Shown here piece after piece: positions 1 to 5,865 of a stretch of DNA of 6,324 nt; the first letter of the stretch is position 1, and each line of letters begins with the position of its first letter. Source of the stretch: CAXYVX01 sp964292495 (GTDB lineage Bacteria > Patescibacteriota > Saccharimonadia > Saccharimonadales > Saccharimonadaceae); assembly GCA_964292495.1 (NCBI GenBank), contig CAXYVX010000031.1, positions 1 to 6,324 of the forward strand, written 5' to 3'. The notes beneath the pieces are model-generated. The model was not told the DNA's origin. It saw only the letters and a list, made by a program, of their open reading frames with translations, and ran no database searches. The translations under genes and the position numbers were made by a program.

Positions 1-114
1 ACTGTCAACTACACGCCGAGTTTGTTTTTGGCGCCGTTTGTAAATTCGGGCGACGTGAATGGCGAAAATATCTGGTCAACCATAAACAACATTGTTGTTC
101 CGCCGCAATATTAA
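1..114 (+). CDS. C-terminal end of an unidentified protein (partial)
   Basis: The first reading frame is open from base 1 and closes with TAA at 112-114, giving the last 37 residues of a protein. The visible tail ends in ...NNIVVPPQY and is rich in Asn, Val and Pro. It has no membrane segment, charged tail or motif that I recognise, so no function is assigned. The reading frame is inferred from its openness and from the stop falling just before an AT-rich gap, which is where a gene end would be expected. The gene is on the same strand as dnaX and 97 bp upstream of it. Whether the two are cotranscribed is unclear, because a strong inverted repeat lies between them. Confidence 0.6.
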   Translation, partial: TVNYTPSLFLAPFVNSGDVNGENIWSTINNIVVPPQY

Positions 115-142
115 CGCAAAAATACTTATGGAAAAATAACAA

Positions 143-173
143 CATTTTTTCGCGAAAAATACGCGAAAAAATG
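143..173. repeat. Perfect 12-bp inverted repeat upstream of dnaX
   Basis: CATTTTTTCGCG (143-154) and CGCGAAAAAATG (162-173) are exact reverse complements separated by a 7-base AT loop (155-161). As RNA this would form a 12-bp hairpin with a GC-rich tip. As DNA it is a dyad whose right arm covers the expected -35 region of the dnaX promoter. CGCGAAAAA also repeats directly at 151 and 162, 11 bp apart, about one helical turn. No T-run follows on the plus strand, so it is not a textbook terminator for the upstream gene. On the minus strand a T-rich stretch does follow, but no minus-strand gene ends here. Either an operator-like site or a transcript-end hairpin is possible. Confidence 0.65.
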
Positions 174-183
174 CAATAAAAAG

Positions 184-191
184 TGTAAAAT
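184..191 (+). promoter_or_regulatory. Probable -10 region of the dnaX promoter
   Basis: TGTAAAAT contains the hexamer TAAAAT (186-191), one mismatch from TATAAT, 20 bp before the dnaX start codon. The same TAAAAT-type box precedes dnaB and ybaB. No good -35 hexamer sits at the usual distance; that position is taken by the right arm of the inverted repeat at 143-173. The transcription start would fall near 198, giving a short leader that contains the Shine-Dalgarno sequence. Confidence 0.4.
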
Positions 192-200
192 AGTAATCAT

Positions 201-206
201 GAGGGG
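201..206 (+). promoter_or_regulatory. Shine-Dalgarno sequence of dnaX
   Basis: GAGGGG lies 5 bases before the ATG at 212 and fixes that start. The protein begins MSNNLALYRKYR, which matches the usual DnaX opening (short N-terminus, then a [KR]YR motif). Confidence 0.7.
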
Positions 207-211
207 AAAAA

Positions 212-1714
212 ATGTCAAATAACTTAGCGCTATACAGAAAATATCGCTCCAAGAATCTCGACGAAATTCTTGGGCAGCCGCAAGTGATCGACATCTTAAA
301 AGTCTCCGCAGAAAAAGACAGTTTCGCCCATTCTTATCTCCTGGTTGGCCAGCGCGGAACCGGGAAAACATCTGTCGCGAGAATTTTGGCTCACCTAATC
401 AACGCGACAAATTACAGTGAGGAAGATTTTGATATCATTGAAATCGACGCGGCATCGCACGGCAGCGTTGACGACGCGAGAGAACTTCGCGAAAGAGCAA
501 ATTTGGCGCCAATGAAATCAAGAAATAAAGTTTACATCATCGATGAGGTCCACATGTTGTCTCGCCAAGCTTTTGACGCTTTGCTGAAATTGATCGAGGA
601 ACCACCAAAGCATCTCTATCTGATTCTCGCCACAACCGAGCTTTCAAAAGTGCCGGCAACGATTTTGTCGCGAGTGCAGAAATTCACTTTTAAACCTGTC
701 GCACAGGAAACGGTCGCCGCGCACCTTCGCGAAATATCTGACAAAGAAAAAATTACAATTACAGATCAGGCTCTCGCGCTAATTGCAAAAAAAGGCGGCG
801 GTTCGTTCCGCGATTCAATTACAATTCTTGACCAAATCAAGGAGATTCCTGGGGAAATTTCGCGAGAATCCGTTGAACAGACATTGGGGCTAGCGAGTTC
901 GGATGAGATTGAGACGATCATCGGCTTTATTGAGGACGGAAATACAACAGAGCTCGTAAAGGCTTTGAACGGCATTTTTTTGAACGGTTTTACGCCAGCT
1001 GAGATCACAAATCAGCTGATCGATTCTCTCGCAAATAGCGCTCTTGCTGACCCAACGTTGTACAATCTCATTGACAAACTTCTCGATGCGCCAAAAAGTT
1101 TTAACCCAAAAATCAAGTTAGTTTCCGTTCTTGGGAGCTTTTCAGAACGCAATTCCACAAAAGAAATATCGCAGAAAACTATTGAGAAACCAGCGCAAAA
1201 AAGTGTTTCGAAAAGTGCGACAGCTTCAACAGATTTCTTTAAAGTTGAGAAAAAAATCGAAATGCCAGTATTGCCAAAACCGGAAAATAATGAAGTCGAT
1301 TTCGCGAATGATGATGATTTAACAGAGGTTAAAGAAGATATGGAATTTAATGAAATTACTGAGGAAATTCCAGAGATGCCAGTTAAAGAAACCGCGAACA
1401 ATGAAGAGCAAAATTCAGAGTTCAATTGGGAAAATGTCATTGAAGAATTTGAAAAACTTGAAGAACCAGCAGCTTATGCGCTCGTAAAAAATGCAACAAT
1501 TCGAAATTCAAACAACGAATTAAAACTCTATTTTGCGAAAAAGTTTTGGCGAATCAAGGCGGACACAAAGAACTTTCGCGACATATTAGACCGCGCGATC
1601 GCAAACTCAAAACAAAGCATTTCGCAAATTAAAGTTGAACCCCAGCCAGCGCCAGAAGATTCAGACGCGGCAAAAGTTCTTGATATAATCGGCGGCGATG
1701 TAATTAGCTTGTAG
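212..1714 (+). CDS. dnaX: DNA polymerase III subunit gamma/tau (clamp loader ATPase)
   Basis: This is the motor subunit of the clamp loader, which opens and loads the sliding clamp at the replication fork. Its tau form also ties the polymerase to DnaB. The AAA+ core is clear: Walker A GQRGTGKT (46-53), Walker B YIIDEVHML (D111/E112), sensor 1 LATT (139-142), the arginine-finger box as ILSRVQ (R154), and sensor 2 GSFRDS (R200). The collar domain follows to about residue 310, then an acidic low-complexity linker (about 318-405). A tau-type C-terminal domain (about 405-475: FNWENVI, ALVKNA, LKLYF) and a terminal DIIGGDVISL motif close the protein. At 500 residues it is a normal short tau. The four-cysteine zinc module that usually sits between Walker A and the IEIDAAS motif is missing: residues 62-75 are a short acidic bridge, and the whole protein has no cysteine. 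The cysteine of the SRC box is valine (V155). dnaB follows after 35 bp. Confidence 0.95.
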   Translation: MSNNLALYRKYRSKNLDEILGQPQVIDILKVSAEKDSFAHSYLLVGQRGTGKTSVARILAHLINATNYSEEDFDIIEIDAASHGSVDDARELRERANLAPMKSRNKVYIIDEVHMLSRQAFDALLKLIEEPPKHLYLILATTELSKVPATILSRVQKFTFKPVAQETVAAHLREISDKEKITITDQALALIAKKGGGSFRDSITILDQIKEIPGEISRESVEQTLGLASSDEIETIIGFIEDGNTTELVKALNGIFLNGFTPAEITNQLIDSLANSALADPTLYNLIDKLLDAPKSFNPKIKLVSVLGSFSERNSTKEISQKTIEKPAQKSVSKSATASTDFFKVEKKIEMPVLPKPENNEVDFANDDDLTEVKEDMEFNEITEEIPEMPVKETANNEEQNSEFNWENVIEEFEKLEEPAAYALVKNATIRNSNNELKLYFAKKFWRIKADTKNFRDILDRAIANSKQSISQIKVEPQPAPEDSDAAKVLDIIGGDVISL

Positions 1715-1731
1715 CGGATTTTCGCGAAAAA

Positions 1732-1740
1732 TGTTAAACT
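1732..1740 (+). promoter_or_regulatory. Possible extended -10 promoter element of dnaB
   Basis: TGTTAAACT fits the extended -10 pattern TGn followed by a TAAAAT-like hexamer (1735-1740), and closely resembles TGTTAAAAT before ybaB. A weak TTGTAG (1709-1714) lies 20 bp upstream. Transcription would start near 1747, only about 3 bases before the dnaB ATG. Six bases upstream of the hexamer is a TTCGCGAA palindrome (1721-1728). Confidence 0.4.
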
Positions 1741-1749
1741 GGTTTTAAT

Positions 1750-3246
1750 ATGCCAAAAGGAAGTTCAACGAGTTCGGATCTGTCCGGCGAAAAAAATCAC
1801 GACGCTCCGCTGATTGACGGAAATTTTAGCTTTGCAAAAACTCAAACCCAGAAAACAAGCCGCGCAAAAGCGGTTCGCCAGGTGAAGGATACTATTTCTC
1901 TTGACGAGATTTCGCGAGTTTCGCCGAATAATTCCGAAACTGAGCGGTCTTTACTTGGGGCGATTTTGATGGACAATGAGGTTTTGGCTGATGTGAACGA
2001 CAAAGTGAAATCGGCTGATTTTGGTGATCCGCGACACAAGACGATTTTTGCCGCAATGCAGGAACTTGACGCGCGAAATTCCGCGATTGACATGTTGACG
2101 TTGAGCGAGTATTTGCGAAACGACAAAGGCGATTTGAAGACGATTGGTGGGCCGGATTACATTTCAGTGCTAATTCAGTTCGCGCCGCCAACCAGCACAA
2201 ATGCCGGAAATTATGCGGAAATCATCAAGAAAAACGCATTTTTGCGTAAAATTCGCGAAATCGGCGACGATCTCGGAAAACTTGCTTCCAGTCAAACCGG
2301 CGACAAAACCATTGATGACCTGACGGATGTGGTCGGACAGCAACTAACGAAATTAACAGATGACGCGGTCTCCGGCGATTTGGTGCCAATTGAAAATATT
2401 TTGACCGAAAGTTATGACCGCATGGAGGAGCTCCACCGCGACCCGACGAAAATGCGCGGGGTCAAAACCGGTTTTCGCGATTTGGACAAATTGACGGCCG
2501 GTCTGCAAAAATCGGATTTAATCATTCTTGCGGCGCGTCCAGCGATGGGTAAATCGACTTTTGCGCAAAATATCGCTTGGAATATTGCGAGCAAGGAGAA
2601 AAAATCTGTGCTGATTTTCAACTTGGAAATGTCAAATTCGCAGACTGTTGACCGCATGCTCGCGGAGGCTTCTGGTGTGGACAGCTGGAATATTCGCACC
2701 GGAAATCTGACCAACGACGATTTCGCGAAAATCTCCGAAGCCATGGCAGAAATGAGCGAAGCGCCGATTTACATGAGCGACACGCCCGGCATCAACATCG
2801 TGGAGATGCGAACCAAAGCTCGCCGCCAAGCGCACAAAATGCCACTCGGCGCGATTGTGGTGGACTATTTGCAGTTGATGAGCGGGAGCAAAAATTATGG
2901 CGACAACCGCGTTCAGGAGATTTCCGAGATTTCGCGCGGTCTGAAATTGATTGCGCGCGAGCTTGATGTGCCAGTGATCGCACTATCGCAGCTTTCGCGA
3001 AGCGTGGAATCGCGCCCAGACAAGCGCCCAATGCTGAGCGACCTCCGTGAATCTGGATCCATAGAGCAGGACGCCGACATCGTGATGTTCCTTTATCGCG
3101 AGGATTATTACAACCCGGACACCGACCGTCAGCACATCACGGAACTGATCATCGGCAAGCACCGAAACGGTCCGACTGGCCGCGTTGACCTATATTTCCA
3201 CCCGGAACGACTAAAGTTCATGACGCTGGACAAGCGCGAGCAATAA
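1750..3246 (+). CDS. dnaB: Replicative DNA helicase DnaB
   Basis: This is the hexameric 5'-3' helicase that unwinds DNA at the fork and recruits primase. Residues about 59-165 are the helical N-terminal domain (ETERSLLGAIL onward, then PPTSTNAGNYAEII). A linker follows, then the RecA-like ATPase (about 238-495): Walker A ARPAMGKS (K268), the LEM motif with catalytic Glu (E293), the DTPG motif (344-347), Walker B IVVDYLQLM (D372), switch Gln in SQLSR (Q414), RESGSIEQDAD (433-443), and the arginine-finger loop KHRNGPTG (K470, R472). The motif set is complete and uninterrupted. At 498 residues it is longer than a typical DnaB (about 450-470) because of a polar, Ser/Lys-rich extension of about 58 residues before the N-domain. 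The ATG at 1750 has no Shine-Dalgarno sequence; an internal GTG at 1882 is a possible but unsupported alternative. The protein contains no cysteine. Its neighbour dnaX encodes its partner at the fork. Confidence 0.95.
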   Translation: MPKGSSTSSDLSGEKNHDAPLIDGNFSFAKTQTQKTSRAKAVRQVKDTISLDEISRVSPNNSETERSLLGAILMDNEVLADVNDKVKSADFGDPRHKTIFAAMQELDARNSAIDMLTLSEYLRNDKGDLKTIGGPDYISVLIQFAPPTSTNAGNYAEIIKKNAFLRKIREIGDDLGKLASSQTGDKTIDDLTDVVGQQLTKLTDDAVSGDLVPIENILTESYDRMEELHRDPTKMRGVKTGFRDLDKLTAGLQKSDLIILAARPAMGKSTFAQNIAWNIASKEKKSVLIFNLEMSNSQTVDRMLAEASGVDSWNIRTGNLTNDDFAKISEAMAEMSEAPIYMSDTPGINIVEMRTKARRQAHKMPLGAIVVDYLQLMSGSKNYGDNRVQEISEISRGLKLIARELDVPVIALSQLSRSVESRPDKRPMLSDLRESGSIEQDADIVMFLYREDYYNPDTDRQHITELIIGKHRNGPTGRVDLYFHPERLKFMTLDKREQ

Positions 3247-3301
3247 TTTCGCGAAATAAAACGAGTTAAAAATCTTTAGCCCTGGACCGACTTAAAATTT
3301 T

Positions 3302-4768
3302 TTAATATTTGTAAACCAAAATTTTGCCGTCTTTTGTAAAATCGGAAGTGATTCGCGAAACATTTGCGCTGTCCGGAACATTTTTATTATTATTTTTTGC
3401 TTGGTTTTCCAAAAAACTGCCGGAGATGATTAGCTCGCCTTTATTGTATTTTCCCGGGATTTTGTCGGTGATTTTCACGCGCGAAAAATCTCGTGAAAGG
3501 TTTTCGTAAAAGCTTTTTTGGTCGCTATTTACGACGAGAATATAAGACTTTTTGTCGGATAAAACTTCGCGAATCGCGCCAAACTCACGATCAAAAGTTG
3601 CAACCGTTCGCTGATTATAAAAGTTTGATGCAAAGAAGCTGCCGGAAGAAGCCAGCCCGGCCGATAGCACCAAAACCACCACGAGGGGCACGGCAAAAAC
3701 CCGCGCGTAAGGATTCAACGGGAACAACTTGTACCAATACCCAACCAAGCCATCCACGCCGACCGCCAATGCGAAACTGAGTGGCACAAAAATCCAGAAT
3801 CCTAGCGACGGATCTCCAAGCGTGAATAAAATTGACAGCGCGAAAAGCGGCAAGATGAGTCGCGCACGCGCCGAGCTCACAACTAACGCCAAGCGAACAA
3901 TACCGAAAATCGATAGCGCTGCCACGGATATGCTCATGGCTGGGGACAAAATATTGCCGATCACACCTCCGTTAACAGTAAACAGCAAGCTGAACGCGGA
4001 CCCAAAATTCCCGACGTGCCAATTCGCGAAACCAAACAAATTCCAGTCAAAATGACCGTGAAACGCTTCTGCAAGTATCGGCGAAACGATGATCATCGCC
4101 AAAATGCTGCCGCCGAGGATTTTATACCACTTGTTTCGAAAAATCTCATATCTAGTCTTCGGGTGAAAAACTCCAATCAAAATAATTCCCGCAACAACAA
4201 TTATTCCTCCTGGCGAATAAACCAAAAGTGCCGCGCAAACACACATTGAAACCTTCAAAAAACCAGCTTTCACGCCTTTTGAATTGTCGCAAAGCAAAAA
4301 TCCCACCATCAGCAGCAGGGCAGAAAGCAGAAAAACCGAAATCGCCTCTGATGAACCAAGCCTCGCAAGCGACATAAACATCGGTGAGCCAATCACCAAA
4401 AATCCCGCCATCGCCGTCATGTTTTTCTTCTGATATCGCGACATGGCAAAACCGAGGCAAACAACCGCGCCAATCATCAGCAACACGCTCGGCAAACGGA
4501 ACGCGAAAGTTGAATATCCGAACAGCTGAATTGAAAAATGTTGCAGAAGCAAATACGGGAGATTCGCGAAATTTGTTTCGCCGTTAAAAATTTTCGCGAG
4601 ATTTAGCGATCCGGCGGATTTAGCGGAGAGCATCTCTGAATTCGTCAAACCATTCGGCATCCCAGCGAAGTCCCAAGCTGCGAGAATCACTGCCATAAAA
4701 CCCAAAATTCCGAAAATTATCGGGAAGCGATACTTATACATAAGCGATTTTTTCGCGAAATTCTTCAT
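3302..4768 (-). CDS. Polytopic membrane protein, GT-C (PMT/ArnT-like) glycosyltransferase family, putative
   Basis: This 488-residue membrane protein has about 11 hydrophobic segments between residues 14 and 374 and a soluble C-terminal domain of about 110 residues (380-488), probably outside the cell. The N-terminal third has the layout of lipid-linked-sugar glycosyltransferases of the PMT_2/ArnT type. After TM1 comes a first outer loop with an acidic residue (GLTNSE, E45), then LPYLLLQHFSIQLFGYSTFAFRLPSVL (70-96), matching the family's G-x-x-x-F-x-x-R-x-P-S motif, and later ARLGSSE (135-141). Such enzymes move sugars from polyprenyl phosphate carriers onto glycans, lipids or proteins at the outer membrane face. 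Caution is due because the usual catalytic Asp-Glu of the first loop appears here as Ser-Glu, so activity and substrate are uncertain. The gene faces dnaB tail to tail with 55 bp between them and is divergent from ybaB. The ATG is preceded by a consensus promoter with almost no leader. Confidence 0.7.
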   Translation of the reverse strand: MKNFAKKSLMYKYRFPIIFGILGFMAVILAAWDFAGMPNGLTNSEMLSAKSAGSLNLAKIFNGETNFANLPYLLLQHFSIQLFGYSTFAFRLPSVLLMIGAVVCLGFAMSRYQKKNMTAMAGFLVIGSPMFMSLARLGSSEAISVFLLSALLLMVGFLLCDNSKGVKAGFLKVSMCVCAALLVYSPGGIIVVAGIILIGVFHPKTRYEIFRNKWYKILGGSILAMIIVSPILAEAFHGHFDWNLFGFANWHVGNFGSAFSLLFTVNGGVIGNILSPAMSISVAALSIFGIVRLALVVSSARARLILPLFALSILFTLGDPSLGFWIFVPLSFALAVGVDGLVGYWYKLFPLNPYARVFAVPLVVVLVLSAGLASSGSFFASNFYNQRTVATFDREFGAIREVLSDKKSYILVVNSDQKSFYENLSRDFSRVKITDKIPGKYNKGELIISGSFLENQAKNNNKNVPDSANVSRITSDFTKDGKILVYKY

Positions 4769-4779
4769 AATTTAAAACG

Positions 4780-4809
4780 ATTATAGCAAATTTATCAAAG
4801 ATTTGTTAA
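4780..4809 (-). promoter_or_regulatory. Sigma-70-like promoter of the minus-strand membrane protein gene
   Basis: On the minus strand, TTAACA (4809-4804, five of six matches to TTGACA), an 18-bp spacer and a perfect TATAAT (4785-4780) form the best promoter in the window. Only 11 bases separate TATAAT from the ATG at 4768, so transcription should start about 4-5 bases before the start codon. No Shine-Dalgarno sequence is present. The -35 box occupies the same bases as the -10 element of the divergent ybaB promoter. Confidence 0.65.
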
Positions 4810-4812
4810 AAT
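4804..4812 (+). promoter_or_regulatory. Extended -10 promoter of the ybaB-recR operon
   Basis: TGTTAAAAT is a TGn-TAAAAT extended -10 element. A start near 4819 gives a leader of about 42 bases that carries a TTCGCGAA palindrome (4826-4833) and a strong Shine-Dalgarno sequence. The -35 position (4784-4789, TAGCAA) is weak, as is usual when an extended -10 is present. Confidence 0.55.
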
Positions 4813-4847
4813 GTGATAGTTAAACTTCGCGAAAAAAGCGAAAATAA

Positions 4848-4854
4848 GAGGAGG
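4848..4854 (+). promoter_or_regulatory. Strong Shine-Dalgarno sequence of ybaB
   Basis: GAGGAGG ends 6 bases before the ATG at 4861. It decides the start in favour of 4861 over an in-frame GTG at 4813, which lies upstream of the predicted transcription start and would add a charged 16-residue tail foreign to the family. Confidence 0.8.
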
Positions 4855-4860
4855 AAATAT

Positions 4861-5163
4861 ATGCCAGGAATGAAAGATCAGCTCGCAATGGTCAATAAAT
4901 TGCGAAAAGCGCAAAAAGAATTGTCAAAGGAAATCGTTGAGGTTGAAGCGGGCGACGGAGCTGTTGTTGTCCAGATCAGCGGCGAATTGAAAATCACCGA
5001 CATAACTTTCAATGAAGAAATAATCAACGAAAATTCGGTCAGCTATGAAGAGTTGGCCAGCTATGTCAAAGCGGCGGTTCGCGACGGTTTGAAAGAGGCG
5101 CAAGATGTTGCCGCAGAGAAAATGAAACCGCTAATGGGAGGCCTTGGAAACTTCGGGATGTAA
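4861..5163 (+). CDS. ybaB: YbaB/EbfC family nucleoid-associated protein
   Basis: This is a small DNA-binding protein of 100 residues, the usual length for the family. Members form tweezer-like dimers that bind DNA and are thought to act in nucleoid organisation and possibly recombination. The sequence shows the expected order: a basic N-terminal helix (KDQLAMVNKLRKAQKELSKEI, residues about 5-25), a beta section (VEVEAGDGAVVVQISGELKITDITFNEEII, about 27-56), a C-terminal helix (YEELASYVKAAVRDGLKEAQDVAAEKM), and a Gly/Met-rich end (LMGGLGNFGM). It is the first gene of a plus-strand operon leading to recR, an association seen in many bacteria where the order is dnaX-ybaB-recR. It contains no cysteine. 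Confidence 0.93.
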   Translation: MPGMKDQLAMVNKLRKAQKELSKEIVEVEAGDGAVVVQISGELKITDITFNEEIINENSVSYEELASYVKAAVRDGLKEAQDVAAEKMKPLMGGLGNFGM

Positions 5164-5181
5164 TGAAGTTTTAGATTTTGC

Positions 5182-5865
5182 ATGGATTATAAATTTGTAT
5201 TTTCAATTGTCGCCGGCGCTTTGTCTCTCGCCGCTTATTTGCCATATATCGCGAAGTTGCAGCGTGGACGCGTGCGCCCGCATCCGATTTCATGGGCGAT
5301 TTGGGCGGCGGCTGGCTGGATTGTAACCGGTGTTATTTGGAGCAACGGCGGAGGATTTGCCGCAATAAGCGCGCTTTCAGTTTGTGCTGTTGAGACGGTC
5401 ATCGCCGTTTTGGCGTTCAAAAAATTCGGGCAAAAATCCATAAAACCGATTGATTATTTTCTTGCATTTATTGCCGCGCTTTCACTTGTTGTATGGGTTT
5501 TCGCAAAAGATGCTCTGGCGGCGGCGTTGCTTTTGTCGCTGGCAAACGCAATCGGCACCATGGAGACCATTCGCAACGACTGGCGCCATCCGCTGCACGA
5601 CGACGCGACGCCGTGGATTTTGCAGACGATTTCGCGAATTTTCATGATTGCGTCTCTGTCAACTTTGAGCTTGACCACCGCCATTGAACCGATAGTTGGG
5701 CTGGCCGGAAACTTCGTGATCACAATCACAATTCTGGGGCGAGGAAAAGAGCGCCTGCTGAAATATCTCGCGAAAGATAACCTTGAAATCGCGAAAGACA
5801 GAGAAGAAATTCGGATTCTAAAAAGAAAACTTCGCACAGAAAAGAGGAAAAATGTCAGAAAATAA
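5182..5865 (+). CDS. Seven-TM PQ-loop-like membrane protein of unknown function
   Basis: This 227-residue protein has about seven hydrophobic segments (near 4-24, 36-53, 58-79, 90-107, 110-126, 145-165 and 167-185) and a basic, highly charged C-terminal tail (186-227) that is probably cytoplasmic and helical. Two halves carry related loop motifs: YLPYIAKLQRGRVRPHPISW (19-38) and IGTMETIRNDWRHPLHDDATPW (124-145). Both have the pattern of a short helix, a basic stretch, Pro, and then a Trp at the next membrane entry. This 3+1+3 plan resembles PQ-loop/SWEET-type proteins, many of which are transporters, but the classical Pro-Gln pair is absent (Pro-Tyr in the first half), so transport is only a guess. 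The ATG is the first in its frame after a TGA at 5164 and lies 18 bp past the ybaB stop, without a clear Shine-Dalgarno sequence. Its last 14 bp overlap recR. Confidence 0.75.
   Translation: MDYKFVFSIVAGALSLAAYLPYIAKLQRGRVRPHPISWAIWAAAGWIVTGVIWSNGGGFAAISALSVCAVETVIAVLAFKKFGQKSIKPIDYFLAFIAALSLVVWVFAKDALAAALLLSLANAIGTMETIRNDWRHPLHDDATPWILQTISRIFMIASLSTLSLTTAIEPIVGLAGNFVITITILGRGKERLLKYLAKDNLEIAKDREEIRILKRKLRTEKRKNVRK
5843..5847 (+). promoter_or_regulatory. Shine-Dalgarno sequence of recR, inside the upstream gene
   Basis: AGAGG lies 4 bases before the recR ATG at 5852, within the last codons of the preceding membrane-protein gene. The 14-bp overlap suggests translational coupling. Confidence 0.65.

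Noticed and set aside
787..793. A perfect slippery heptamer A-AAA-AAA in dnaX followed by a GC-rich stretch
   Set aside because: It lies at codons 193-194, inside the ATPase just before sensor 2. A -1 shift would end at a TGA after about 205 residues, without the collar domain, so it would not make a useful gamma subunit.
2500..3200. Intein in DnaB, a common insertion target
   Set aside because: The Walker A to arginine-finger motifs are continuous and the protein has no extra domain and no cysteine for splicing.
3247..3301. Terminator between the convergent dnaB and membrane-protein genes
   Set aside because: The gap has T-runs and a TTCGCGAA palindrome but no GC-rich stem followed by a T tract on either strand. 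Weak A/T pairings only; not reported as a feature.
3324..4587. Open frames on the plus strand opposite the membrane-protein gene
   Set aside because: They are short, basic, low-complexity translations of the reverse strand of a coherent 488-residue membrane protein with its own promoter.
4813..4860. Upstream in-frame GTG start for ybaB at 4813
   Set aside because: It begins one base after the predicted -10 box, before the expected transcription start, and lacks a Shine-Dalgarno sequence; the ATG at 4861 has a strong one and gives the family's usual length.
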